In this document: positions 22,931 to 34,190 of the stretch, one piece after another
How positions within the stretch are numbered: the stretch's first letter is position 1
Layout of the letters: every line of letters starts with the position of its first letter
Assembly (NCBI GenBank): GCA_021495925.1
Contig: JAKEKT010000066.1
Span: forward strand, 1 to 64,000
Direction of reading: 5' to 3'
DNA: 64,000 bases
DNA from: Diplodia intermedia
Lineage: Eukaryota > Ascomycota > Dothideomycetes > Botryosphaeriales > Botryosphaeriaceae
Notes under the pieces: generated by a model
The model's input: the letters and a program-made list of their open reading frames with translations, nothing else
Told to the model about the DNA's origin: nothing
Database searches by the model: none
Program-made: the position numbers and the translations under genes

Positions 22931-25634
22931 TCACTCCCCACCAGCCTTCACACCGCTCGTACCGCTCGCACCGCTCGCACCGCCGCCACTCGCACGGCCA
23001 ACCTCATCCAAATCGAACACCTCCCGCAGCAACACCTCCTTCCCCTTCTTCGTCGCCCTCCCGCTCGCCGTGGAGCCAGGGCCCAAAGGTCCGGTCATGA
23101 ACTCGTCGTCCCCGAACAGGAACGACTTGTCTCCGTCGCCGTCGCCGCCGCCCGGACCCTCCGAGTGCGCGCTGCTGCCCGAGGCTCCGCGCTTGCCGCC
23201 CGCGCCGCCCGCGGGCTTGTTGCGGCGGCGCTCGCGCTTCTCCAGCGGCTGGAACGTGCTGAGCTGCGACGCCGCGGCGAAGCTTGAGGCCGGGGTCGTG
23301 TCCGGCTCCTGGCCCAACATCCACGAGAAGGATGACGAGGCGAGGCTAGGGCGCGGCCGGGATCCGGGCGAGAAGTTGCGCGCGAGGGTCTGGGAGGATG
23401 AGGCGGAAGCTGGGGGGCTTGCGAGGCTTTCGGGGCGGCTGTTGATGGTGGCTGAATGCGGCACCGTCGTCGGTGTGGCCTTGCGGCTGGTGGGGGTTGA
23501 GGTTGGGTTGTCTGAGGTCGGCGCAGTCCGCTCGGTCGTCGTACTGGGATCTTCGCTTGACGGTACAGATGGTTCCTCGCTCACTTCCGTCAAGGTCGAT
23601 TTTGGGACCGATTCTTCGAACGGAGCAGGGTCATCCGCCGGTAGTGGAATGCTGGAATCCTCGAGGTACACTTGCATAACCTGCACCTTTGCGATGGCAA
23701 GGCTTAGGGACTCTATGGTCTTCTTCTCGGAACCCTTTCCGTCCAACGCATCTTTCTGGCAGTCCCACAATTCGGAGACAGACTCTTCGAGCATCCTTCC
23801 CAGTGACTTGTTGCGCTCTTCTAAATACTCGATTTTTTGCAACAATGCTGTAGGATCCGTTGCTCTGTTGGCTTCCCCGGTGATCAGCGACCTGAAGCTG
23901 GGGGCATTGCGGCCTGACTGTATTCCCTGGACGTTCTTCCGGAAATCGCCAACTGCGTCTCTTATGGTTTTGTTAACACCCCATTTCTCACCAGTCTTGT
24001 GTATGCCTCGGGCGGCATCTTGAATTATGGTTTCGATGCTGCCTGACGGTGACCTGGCATGAGCGTTGAATTTGAATGGAGAAAGCTGTCGCTGGGGAGA
24101 TGTCTGTTCTTGAGGTGTTTCTGGCCGCTGCGGAGGTCGAGCAGGTGCACGGCCTGTGTAGTTCTTGATAATTTGGCCTGCGGTTTCCCAGTTAAGCTTC
24201 TCACTCAATTGCACCGCATCTTGAACATAAGTGCGGGGAGGATCGTCCTTGTGCGGCTGCGGGTACCGTAGCAAGATTGTGATGGCCATGTTCGCATCAG
24301 CGTCGAGTACTGATTTTTGGTATCAGCAAAGAAGCACAGCGGGAGTCGAAGCAGTGCACTCACATTGCCAGCGAATACGCAGGAGCATAGCTACACACAC
24401 GTAGTCTGCAATTTCCAAAGAAGGATCGGCAGCGAACATGAGGTCCCACATGGGAAGGACATCATCGAACGGAAATTCACGACCGAAAAGCAACCGCATC
24501 CAGCGCCTTCATACATCAGCTCTCTGAATGTAAAGGGGAGATCTAAATGCGATAGGACTTACATCAGAAACATTTGGGGAGCAACCTCGATTTCCTTGAG
24601 GTGATCTGCCAATTCCGGATCCGCTTTCGGAAGGAGCCTTTCGAAGATGTGACGGCATTTCACAAGCATTGGTGCGTCGCTGGACTGCTTTGTCTTGGAA
24701 GGCTCGTAGTAGGCCTTTGCGTTCTGCATGACCAGGCCGAACAGCGTGAAGGTATCATGCTCGATGAAGCGCGAGTCGCACATGTCAAGCAACAGATCCT
24801 TGTGCTGGGTGCGATTGTCCACCCCAGCAGCCTTTGGATCCACAGCATCCCTCTCGACAACCCACAGTATCGGGGCAAGCACCTCATGCATACCCTGCCT
24901 GTATCCTACATCCGGGTTCAGCTTGCAGAATATGAATAGGATGTCGAGCAGCATTCTCTGGGTGTCGGGCTGGCGGAAGTAGGTGTTGTCGGGCATGCAG
25001 CGGTCGACATCTTGGAATATCTCGGCGCGCAGGGCTTCATCTTTGCGCAGACCAACCCAAGGGGACTTTCACAGCTTAGTCAGAGGTCAGACTTGGGTTT
25101 GCTATGCGCTACCCCGGCGGTGCGACGCGAGCGACATGGTTTGGGCAGGAACGTACTTCATCGTTTTCGCTGAGCGGGTCCAGGGCGGATTCGAGCTCGT
25201 CGGGGTTCTCTATGGCGCGCAGAAAGTGGGCGCGGAGGGAGTCGTATACGGAGCGCGACTCGGCAAGGGTGGAGGGCCATTCCGCGTGGTCGACGTTCTC
25301 AAACAAGAGGAATGCCTGCGGGGACGAGCTTAGCCATGGGCGGTCCCGAGTCCGGAGAGTGATCGGCGATCCATGCGCGCGCAGGGAGCCTATTCCGACG
25401 TCGAGGCCTGCGGTGTTGCTCTTCTGTGGGGAGACTCACCTTCCAGCACGCGGAACGCTGGCCGCTGACGAGGGTAGCGGGCGCAGAGCCAAGGCCAACG
25501 GCGGCACGCAGGTCGGCGAGGCTCTTTGCCTGTTCGAGCAATTCCCAGGACGCTCTGCGCGAAGTTAGGAGTCAGGAACAGCTGCAAAGGGGCCGTGGCG
25601 CGTCTGCTTACCTTGCGTCTCGAGCAGACCTCAT
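22931..25634 (-). CDS. TBC domain Rab GTPase-activating protein, TBC1D5-like
   Basis: Six exons (25634-25612, 25554-25440, 25315-25157, 25065-24563, 24506-24364, 24309-22931) encode 773 residues. TBC proteins stimulate GTP hydrolysis by Rab GTPases; the TBC1D5 type acts on Rab7 at endosomes with retromer. The N-terminal half carries the TBC fold, with landmarks GLRKDEALRAEIFQDVDRC, the finger LNPDVGYRQGMHEVLAPI (Gln of the YRQGM motif), and RWMRLLFGREFPFDDVLPMWD near the end of the domain. The Arg-finger block IxxDxxR is seen as IFQDVDR. The C-terminal half is a Ser/Pro-rich disordered region with a short coiled coil (LLQKIEYLEERNKSLGRML) and a Gly-rich tail. The start was chosen at the first ATG that splices in frame into ASWELLEQAKSL. 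Confidence 0.9.
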
Positions 25635-26178
25635 GTCGGCGCGGTGTCGGGGTTGTTTGTGGAGGGGACTCGACTGGCAGATGACGTTGATTGACCGCCC
25701 GGGCCCGGGCACCCACGGCCACGCGCTCGGCTAAACATGCCGAGTGACGCCCAAACATCCACCAGCCACCGTCGCACAGCGTCACTCACACTTCAGGTTC
25801 CCAGAGATCCCATCAAGCGCACAACCCGGGCAGCCATGTCTATCGTTCTGCAGCTGCCTCCGTCTCAGGGCGGCCATCACCACCGAGCTTCCTCATCAAA
25901 GCGCCAGCTAAGAATGGCTCGCTCGAATGGCGTATGCAATGCTTTGTCCCGCTCAGCCAGGAGAGCAGTTCATTGTCTCCTCTGCCATCCCCTTACTTTC
26001 AAGCCAGAACAAGGCTTTGTCTACGCAGCTCCTTTATCTTCCTCTGTCATTGTATAAGATAAACAACTTTCGCATTTACACGGCGCGCGGCTGGTTAGTC
26101 CACGCTCGTCCGTTTCGCTCTTACTTGTCCTTTCTTTCCTACTTTGTCAAGTGACTGCTGGCAGTCAGGTGAGTAACT
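25635..26178. promoter_or_regulatory. Divergent upstream region of TBC and HExxH genes
   Basis: The 544 bp separate the two start codons and should contain both promoters. No conserved site could be assigned. A pyrimidine-rich stretch (about 26110-26150) precedes the plus-strand start. Confidence 0.45.
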
Positions 26179-27405
26179 ATGCCAGCGAAGACTAGCGATA
26201 CCTCGATCTACACGGGGGTCAACAACCTCGAAAGGTTGTTTGCAGAAGCAGTAGAAAAGAAACCCGAGCTTGCGACCGTATTCAAGCTTCCCCCCGGAGC
26301 CGTACCAAACATCAGCAACTCGATCCATCCGATCTACCGCCGAAAAAACTTCCCATCACTAAGCCTCCACGAGTATGAAGCTATGGAACTCGCGCTCCGG
26401 CTGGCTTCGCTCTTCATCACCGCGGAGCCGATGCTCGAATGGTTCGTCAAGGCCGCCTACGACATCGAAACCGTCCACCCCACACGCGCTAACGAAAGAG
26501 TCCTTAGACAGTTCGTCGTCGAGTACAACAGCGGCCACTATGAGAACGTCTCAGACGCCCTTCTCAGTCTTGCCGACTTCGTCGACTTCGACTTCGACGT
26601 CTTCGCCGAGTTCGTCAGCTGCGGCCGCTCGCAGCTGTACGAGAGCAGCAGGCCGCGGGTGCGCGCCGCGCATCCCTGGTTCCAGCAGGCAAACCGCAAG
26701 CGCCGAAGGGTGCGCACGAAGCTGCACGCCGACTTCAAGACGTACACACGGCACGCGGCCGTCGTCCTGGGCAATGGCGATCTGGCGGCGTGGCTGCGCT
26801 ACTCGTTCTTTCTCGCCGTCACCATCACGCACGAGATGTGCCATGCATTCGGCCTACTAAAGCGCAACGATGCCGATGAGCCCTTCTTTCATGCCAACGC
26901 TCCCGTCTCCGACTGGGGCACGGCGTGGGAGATGTGGGCGCTCGGCGCCGAGATCAATCCCTGGCACCCGTCGCGCATGGCGCCGACCGTGACGCTATTG
27001 TCCGCCGACTGGGTTGACAAGCGGCGGCAGCGGGCCAACGGTGGCTTGGTGTCGTCGGTCGTGCCCATGGACTGGATCGCGAGGTGGTTTCGGCGGCGGT
27101 TCTGGGCGGAGATGCAGCTCGGAAATGACAAGAGGACGCTGCCGCTATGCGACCTGCGAGTATGGCAGCGGGCAGACCAAAAGGAGGTAAGTTTGTACAT
27201 ACTCGAGCTTTCTGATGATCGGGTGATGCCCCGTAGCCGCGGCACAAAGAGGAAGAAGGTGAGTGAAGGACACGACGGCCGAGGCTCGGGGTGCGGTGCT
27301 GTCGACACAGCGGCAGAGGAATGTGTCTCGAGTAGCAAGAAACGGCGTCGAACGGGGGATGGAGAAGCCGTGAGGCCGAAGAGGGCGAGGATCGACAATC
27401 GGTGA
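26179..27405 (+). CDS. Uncharacterised protein with HExxH putative metalloprotease motif
   Basis: The open frame has 408 codons. It contains TITHEMCHAFGLL with His218-Glu219-x-x-His222, the zinc-binding signature of zincin peptidases. About 30 residues later comes EMWALGAEI, where Glu251 or Glu258 could be the third ligand. Similar uncharacterised fungal proteins pair an HExxH helix with a downstream Trp-Glu motif, so the arrangement is probably meaningful; activity is not shown. The C-terminus is basic and nuclear-localisation-like (KKRRR, RPKRAR). Two candidate introns lie in the 3' part: 27187-27236 (GTAAGT...GTAG, 50 nt) and 27259-27310 (GTGAGT...ACAG, 52 nt). Removing both keeps the final frame and gives 374 residues; removing only the first causes early termination. 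No signal peptide is present. Confidence 0.78.
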   Translation: MPAKTSDTSIYTGVNNLERLFAEAVEKKPELATVFKLPPGAVPNISNSIHPIYRRKNFPSLSLHEYEAMELALRLASLFITAEPMLEWFVKAAYDIETVHPTRANERVLRQFVVEYNSGHYENVSDALLSLADFVDFDFDVFAEFVSCGRSQLYESSRPRVRAAHPWFQQANRKRRRVRTKLHADFKTYTRHAAVVLGNGDLAAWLRYSFFLAVTITHEMCHAFGLLKRNDADEPFFHANAPVSDWGTAWEMWALGAEINPWHPSRMAPTVTLLSADWVDKRRQRANGGLVSSVVPMDWIARWFRRRFWAEMQLGNDKRTLPLCDLRVWQRADQKEVSLYILELSDDRVMPRSRGTKRKKVSEGHDGRGSGCGAVDTAAEECVSSSKKRRRTGDGEAVRPKRARIDNR

Positions 27406-30400
27406 GCGGAGAGAGGCTATATTTAGAGATCCGGTGGGTGGTGATTTGCTGTTACATTTCTGTAAGTACCTTACTGGACCAACCGGCTCGCACCAACAAC
27501 GGCAGGGCCGCGGTGTTGAGTTCTGAATGGTCGGCTTCATAATGATCTTTTCTTTGTTCGGACCCGTGGGCCAGAACGTCCGCCTCTTTTGTTTCATCCC
27601 ATGCAAACTTCCTGACATTTCCACGAGCATCCACGTCGCATGGTGCATCACCACCTGTGCCAGCTGTCTCGCGGCATCATGAGAACGCCATCGCACTTTC
27701 TCTAATGAGTTCTGCGTCCGACTGCTGGCGTGGATGCTAACCGCTCCCTGCCTCATTATCTCCACACCCACTTCTCCACACTCATTAACGAGGTTACATT
27801 GGATGATTCGGCGTCGCCGACGGCTAGCGTGAAGAAATTTCCCAACCACCAGAATCGGGTGGGGAGTCAAACTTTTCTGCCGGGCCAGCATCAGTGTCAA
27901 CCCGACCATGCTTCTATATCCAGACGATTGCTGTAAACCCGAGGCTACCACCAGCTTAGGCTCTTTTGGCAGGTGCACCGTCCTTGGCTCCAGCTGTGAG
28001 CTGCATCACCGCTCAGCGAACGTCAGTCGGCCGAACGTGCAGCTTTCCCCGTTGCTTTTGCAGTCCACTGACCGACGGGCCCCGCTTCTATCTTCAGCAA
28101 CAAGTGTTGCTCGAGCCCTCCATGTGACCGGACACCTCATTCCACTGACGGGACGGCAAGCCCCAATCTCCCCCACACCACCCGTATGCCGTATAGGTAC
28201 CCGTCATGCATGGCATATGCACCTTACCCGCCACCGCCCTGACCCAAAGACGCAATGAGTGACGAAGCAGCAGACGCACAAGCCTGCCCAACAACGGTGC
28301 CAATCCTCGCCAGCACCCGTAGAATGTTCCACACTAACCCCGGACCACTCCAGCGGGCAGCAAGCACCTGTGCCGCGTCGTGCCGCGCCGCGCCGCGCCT
28401 CGCCTCGCCCTTGTCTCTCTCCCCCCTCCCACGCTATACAACCCACCGCTTGACATACCGACTTACAGTCTAGTCTCTCCAGCTTAGCCGCTTATCTCGG
28501 CAGCCCGGGGCACACGCGCGTGCGTCCCCTCCCCACTCCTCCCTCCCCTTTCCCCGGCATTCCTTTTGTTAGTACCGTACCGTTGCAGAGCCAACAACGC
28601 TTGCTCCGTGCTGCCGGTTTTGTTAGCCGCTGCTCGGACCTGCCTCGTAGGGAGTTCGGCTCGTTCGGAACGCCGATCACCTTCTTCGCGATGAAGCAGA
28701 TCCAACATCAGCGGGGCATGTGAAGATTCGTCACGAAATAGGAATTTGCGTTGTTGCTCTGCCTGCCTCTCGAGCGAAGAAGTGAGGAGGGCTGTGTTGA
28801 CATGTAGGTATGTAAGAAAGAGCATTAGGTCAGAAAATGATACGGCATGGATTGCGTATGCATGGCGAGACGAGAGAGGGAAAAGAATGAGCCTCGTCCC
28901 CATCATAGCGAAGATTGCAGCAAGCATCTGAGGGAATAGGAGAAAGGAAGGTGATAACGAGGAGGAGCATCAGATGCTCAGCAGGAATGCATCTCGGCCG
29001 AGGAGTAAAATTGCGTATGCATTGGGACCACCATCCCGTGGCCGGTGTTGCTTGTTGCTTTTGCACATGCCAAATTGCCGTTTGGTGAAGAAGGGGACAT
29101 TCGGTCAAGAGCGCCGCAACGATCCGTGTGGGCGTGCACAGATGGTGGAGGAGGCAGTGGAAAAATAAAACAAAGAGCGCGTGTGGGCGCGCGCCGCGAA
29201 TCCTTCGCCGACGTTAGATTCGCTTAACCGGAGAATTTGGGGTCCAAAAGGTAGGTCAGAAGAGGGGGTTTGATCGAGAGAGAAGGGTGAAGTGCCCTAG
29301 TCAATTGCCAGCCCGTGGCGGGCCGGCGTGTGTGCATGGCGTCAGGTTAGTTGCGCACTCGTGTCTGGGCGCCGGGGACGACGATGGTCCTCGCGGCGGG
29401 CGACGTTGGAGCCAACCAGGATGTCGCTCCGTCACCATCAAGATGAGATTTCCCCATGCAAGCGCCTCCACGTTTGTGGCATCTTTCTGCACGAGGGCGT
29501 GCATATTGTTGGGTGTCGAATTCTTTTTCCTGGCAACTTTGACGACGGACGCTTTGCGCAGCAGGGAGATCGCCGTGGTGATGATCGGCTCTCCTCCCAC
29601 TTTGTGACCCACACTGACAGGGTCTCCAGGTTTTCCATGGCTGCGAAAGGAACGTGAGATTGGGAAAGATGGGCCCGACGTGCATGGGATCACCCTTCCT
29701 CTAAGCTTATCGCAGAAGGGCAAAACGACGTGTGCGGTGACGCTAGGCCACGTTCTCCCTCCCTCTCGAGATCCACACGCATGCATGCTGCCCGGTTGTC
29801 GGTGGGAAATTTATTTTTGGATCAAGCCAATGGCGTGCATTGGTGCATCCTTCACCCCCGTTCTGACTTGTGTAACCGAAAGCCCCATCCTAATCCCGCA
29901 CATCTTTTAGCCGTCTGCTGATGTCATGCGAATTTCGCTCCGATGGAAGATAGTGCCATGGACGCGTCGGCCTTTATTATCGTCATTTCGGCCAAGCTTT
30001 CCAGCTGCCGCGGCTATCCCGCCAGCCTGTGGGGTTCCTGCAGACGAGGGAAATTTTGCCTTCGGTGTCTCAGTGCGGGTGCTCATTGCGGAGCTGGAAT
30101 CCAGGCGGTGGCGGGTGGCGAGCTACATATGAGCTGCCCAGCTATTCTTGCGATTGGAAAAGGGAATATATGTACTGTACTACCGAGAAGATACTATATA
30201 TACGGCGGCAAAAAAAATAAGAATAGGGGGTGGAAACACGCAGCAAACGAATGCATCCAAGAAGCCATATCTTGGTTTTCCACAAGCGAGGGTATCAATC
30301 GCTGAGAACGCTTTCATATAAAAAATTGTGTAGGACAAAGGAAAATCGTGAGAACCTCGGTAGCGACCGGTCTAGAAGTGAAGAGGAGACTGAAGGTCAG

Positions 30401-30497
30401 AATGTACCACCAAACCCAACTGCTCTCTTCAAGCTCTTGAAACGAAACCATTCGTCTTTGTAGTAATCAAACACCTTTTGCTTTTGTTTTCCTGTTT
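27406..30497. other. Large gene-free spacer
   Basis: About 3.1 kb between the HExxH gene and the stop codon of the disordered-protein gene. Frames of up to 277 codons exist, but they are compositionally random and lack domains. A GCC/GCG-rich simple stretch lies at about 28370-28425. No transcript-like structure was identified. Confidence 0.5.
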
Positions 30498-31703
30498 TCA
30501 TCGTGAACCCCTGCGTTGCCTTGCCTCCATCCACTGTCTTTCCAACTCGGCGGCTCTGCGCGCAGCTGCCCGGCGTTGGTGGCTCTGTGCCTCCCATTGA
30601 CTCTGGGCGTAATCGGGAAGCTCCTCGTCCTCTGGTGGCATGCTGTAGTCGTCTTCTTCCTCCATCGCTCTCAATGCCGCGGCCAGCTCTGAAGACGATC
30701 GTGTAACACCGAGGTTCTGGTCTATCGAGTAGTTCTGTCGGAAGGGGTATTGGGGTAGGGGCTGAGAATAAGGGGCGTGCTGCTGAGGCGGCTGTTCCCG
30801 AGGAGCGTAGTATTCTCTGTAGAGAGCTTGGCTCAGGGGTCGCGGGCGCACGGGAGAAAAAGGGTCGAAACCGCTGGTCGCCTCAGCGAACCGGTGAAGG
30901 TCAGCGTCGCTCTCGAAGGCGGTGCTCGGCCTGCGCTGCTCCTGGCCGGCGCGGTTGGGCGAGCTGTCCCAAGGGGTCCCGGGGTAGGTGCGTGCTGCAC
31001 GGAGAGGTGAACGAAGGCTGTCGCCGTTGTGGGAGGAGGAACGTGGGCGGTCAAGGGGGGAGATGGGGTAGAAGTATTCTGGACTGGTGGGATAGTCGCT
31101 GGAAACGGTTCGTAAAGGCGGCTGGGTGGTGTAGTTGCGGCCAGTGCTGCGGGCTGGCACCCTCAGCGGCGAGGGGTGAAGCCGCTCCTGGTGAGAGGTC
31201 GAAGGCATGGTGGACGGTCCGGAGATGGAGTCAGGGTACGTGGCTTGCGAGGCTGGTGCGGACCGCGGCGATTCTGGGGTGGGCTGGTAGGATAAAGGCG
31301 ACAGTGAGCGGGGCGGGACGCTGCTGCTGTCTTCTGGCCGGCGGCGGATCAGTGCTTCCAGCTTGCGGGGCTTCCTTTTGGCTCGTTCCTCGTCTGATTC
31401 GAGGGCGGTCGACGAGGCTGCGCGTTGCCAATCAGCGACACGGACGTTGGCCCAGCGAGAAGTGGGCGGGTTTGGCAGCGAGTGGTGCCAGTCGGGAGCG
31501 GGATGGTCGGGGTCGGCGTGTGATTGGCTGGGTCGAGCCTGGTCCATGCCGGCACATGTGCCGACCTGGGCGAGAAGGGTGGAGGAGGCGAGCAGCAAGT
31601 GGGCAGTATAGCTGATATAGTCGTCGGGCGCCGGAGTCACCAGACGGGCTTGGGAGCGGGCGGCGGAGGCCAAAGCGGGAGCGGACGCGGAGCAGGGTTG
31701 CAT
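30498..31703 (-). CDS. Hypothetical intrinsically disordered protein
   Basis: An uninterrupted frame of up to 401 codons, rich in Ser, Pro, Arg and Gln, with repeated SP/TP sites (for example RSLSPLSYQPTPESP and SPLDRPRSSS). The C-terminus is the most protein-like part: an acidic segment EDEELPDYAQSQWEAQ runs into a helical Arg/Glu/Ala-rich tail (RRAAARRAAELERQW). The start is uncertain: the ATG at 31703 gives a hydrophobic-patch leader, and the ATG at 31547 starts at MDQARPS and may be the real one. I do not recognise a family with a known function. Coding status is supported by length, amino-acid composition and the ordered C-terminal helix, not by a domain. Confidence 0.6.
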   Translation of the reverse strand: MQPCSASAPALASAARSQARLVTPAPDDYISYTAHLLLASSTLLAQVGTCAGMDQARPSQSHADPDHPAPDWHHSLPNPPTSRWANVRVADWQRAASSTALESDEERAKRKPRKLEALIRRRPEDSSSVPPRSLSPLSYQPTPESPRSAPASQATYPDSISGPSTMPSTSHQERLHPSPLRVPARSTGRNYTTQPPLRTVSSDYPTSPEYFYPISPLDRPRSSSHNGDSLRSPLRAARTYPGTPWDSSPNRAGQEQRRPSTAFESDADLHRFAEATSGFDPFSPVRPRPLSQALYREYYAPREQPPQQHAPYSQPLPQYPFRQNYSIDQNLGVTRSSSELAAALRAMEEEDDYSMPPEDEELPDYAQSQWEAQSHQRRAAARRAAELERQWMEARQRRGSR

Positions 31704-33395
31704 CTTGGGCGGACGCGAGCCCTGGCGGCGATCAAGATGGACGCGCTTCGCACCGAAGCTGCAGACGTAGGGCCGAATGGAGCTAGCACCAAGCGATCAC
31801 CAGAGAAGCGAGGTGGAGGCGAGTCGCACAGAAGATGAATCCGGCAGCACCATGGTGGCAACGGCGCATAAGTATGCCGCCGGCAGTAACTGCAAGTGGC
31901 AGGATCCCAGCGGCAGTAAGGCTGAGGGGCGCTGCAGAGGGCTGCGGGCTCGAAATAGGCGCAGGATGAGCCAACATGAGGCGGTGGTGCAACGACTAGC
32001 CGGCGTGCGGACGTGAGCAGTGATGCTGAGGCTGGCGCGGACGGGAGCGCGCAGCTACCTACGGCCGCCGGGCCACGGCCGGCGGACGTTCGTTCTCGCA
32101 TCCTAGCGGACCGAGGGTGCGTCGGGCAGGCCATGTGGGCTTACAGTGGAGGTGATTGTTCACGGTTCGCGCCAAGCCGTGCCCGCTGTCGCCCCTGCTC
32201 AGCCTCTGCGTCTATTTTTGGCGCCCATCTGCGCCTGAGCCTGAGGCACGCCCGACGCAACGCCCGCGCCGCCATGCCCCTCAACACCGCCAGCCATGTC
32301 GTCGCCGCCCAGCTGGAAGAAACAAAAATGTGACGTCGCCCGCCGCCCGCCGCCGGCACGGGCCCCCGTCACCGCGCACGGCAGCAGCGCTCCCTGGCTC
32401 CCGCAGGTGGAAGCGGCCGACTGCGAGACGGCAACTGGCACTTGCCCGACCAGGTCCGCGATCCTTCCTTCCGCGCGCACCGCGCCAACACGCCGGGCTG
32501 CCGCGGCCATTCACGGCTCGCTGGGGCGCCTCGTCGCTGCCAGTGTCGCGTCACTCAGTCCACGCCTGCGCACCCGCGGCTCTGCCTGCACGCAGCGTGA
32601 CACGCGCCACCCGGGCCCTATCCAAATCATCGTCGCCATCCAGTCGGTGTAGGGACCAGCCGTCTCCTGTGCCTGAACCCCACACGCCTCGCGATGGCCA
32701 CCTGATCCGATCCACCCTCATCTCTGTTGGCCCCTGGTCCGCGCGCTCGACATGCTTTCCTGTTCGGGCGCGTGGAGATGGCGCCGGCCGAGAGCCTCCT
32801 CTAGAGCCTCGGCCCGGCCTTGGCCACGTCGAATCATTGTTCATGACGAGAAGCCGTGGCTGCCTGCAAAGTAAGGACCGCGGGCTCGACGACGCCTCCA
32901 GCTCCCGTCGGTGTTGACGGCTGCGCGCTATCGACGTGCCACAGCCGTGATCTCAAATGAAGGGTTCCTGCATATCTATTTTAGTGCTGACAATAGTCAC
33001 CCTGGCGAGCGGCATGTCCGTGAAGAGCAGTCGACGTCAAATTGGAATTCTTCCTAAGTCGACCACCACCACAGCTCTACTCATGGTTCGGCCGGCTCCA
33101 ACCTAAAGCGCCTCCGCTGCTCGTGTAGGGCACGTGACTCGCTCGTCGCGGATTTTTCTTTTGACGCCGGGCCAGCTTGGCTTGCACCCTAAGCCGCCGT
33201 CGACCTCAGCGCACCACTGCATCCTCAGCTGCGCGGTGCAGGGCTACTCCTTGCCAATCTATTTTGGCGCTGACCGCCTGACCTGCACATCCAACGGCAA
33301 CACCGCGCCCAAGCCACATTGCCGGCTCCATTACATATTAACCGTTAGCAGCAAGCAACTTCCCTCTCGCCCCTCCCCGCATCGGGCGCTCCGTC
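31704..33395. other. GC-rich spacer
   Basis: About 1.7 kb, very GC-rich in its first half, so long random open frames appear on both strands. None has a recognisable domain or fungal splice structure. It should contain the promoters of the flanking divergent genes. Confidence 0.5.
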
Positions 33396-33917
33396 ATGAT
33401 GTTGCCAACGCTGTCCGACGTGCCAACACATCACCCAGACTGCTGTCTGAGCCTGTCCAGCTCGTTGTTTTCGAGCCTTGATCAAATCCTTTCCGCGTCG
33501 AAAGGCCCCGTTCTCTCCATTGGTGCCGGCAGCGGCCTGTTCGAAGCAATCCTTGCGAGCAGAGACCCCGCTCGCACCGTTGAAGGCGTAGAGGTCAGCT
33601 CGTCCGTCAACAAATATCTTCCAGAAGAGTCCTCTTTCGTCGTCGGGGGCACGTGGGACCTGTGCCCCAGAGCACGCGATGTTCCTGTTTGGGTCTTTGT
33701 TTACCCGCGCGTGCCAGCGCTTGTTAAGAGATATTTCGAGACCTTTGGACAATCACATTTTCAACTTGCCATCTTCCTAGGGCCAAGGGCGGACTGGGCT
33801 GATTTCCAAGATTCTTTTCGGGTGGCTGGATTTACCAGCGTGGAGGTCGTTGAAGACTGTGGACTCGTCCCATACGAGGTGCTGGCAGTCATTAGAAAGG
33901 AATGGGCCGACAAGTGA
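33396..33917 (+). CDS. Small SAM-dependent methyltransferase-like protein
   Basis: A single-exon frame of 173 residues. Residues 37-50 (GPVLSIGAGSGLFE) match motif I of class I S-adenosylmethionine-dependent methyltransferases, the Gly-rich loop that binds the cofactor. The following segment EGVEVSSSVNKYLPE has an acidic residue where the ribose-binding Asp/Glu of motif II is expected. The rest (LAIFLGPRADWADFQDSFRVAGFTSVEVVED) fits the later strands of the fold. The protein is short for the family and has no clear substrate domain, so a degenerate or non-catalytic role is possible. The TPR gene follows on the same strand 273 bp downstream. Confidence 0.7.
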   Translation: MMLPTLSDVPTHHPDCCLSLSSSLFSSLDQILSASKGPVLSIGAGSGLFEAILASRDPARTVEGVEVSSSVNKYLPEESSFVVGGTWDLCPRARDVPVWVFVYPRVPALVKRYFETFGQSHFQLAIFLGPRADWADFQDSFRVAGFTSVEVVEDCGLVPYEVLAVIRKEWADK

Positions 33918-34190
33918 CCCATTCTCAACAGGGCGATCAGCTGGCTGTTCGTGCTCGCGGTTCGCAACGTGTGCCGGGGTCCATCAGCATGTCAACCCCC
34001 TCGGCCGATACCGCCTGCGGAGTATCATGCGTATGGGCTGCGACGGACCACCTCTGTCAGGAGCCACCTGCATCACGAACCGGGCTTCTGCAATATTAAG
34101 GCCACAGTCCATGCCGGTTACGCTCCATCGTAGTAAACTCAAAGCGCAACAACATTTCAAGACAACTATAGCAAGTAGAACAAACAGTGC

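Noticed and set aside
27145..27978. 277-codon minus-strand open frame
   Set aside because: Overlaps the 3' end of the HExxH gene in antisense and shows no protein-like pattern.
28370..28425. GCC/GCG-rich simple stretch as a CpG-type regulatory island
   Set aside because: CpG islands are not an established promoter class in filamentous fungi, and no gene starts here.
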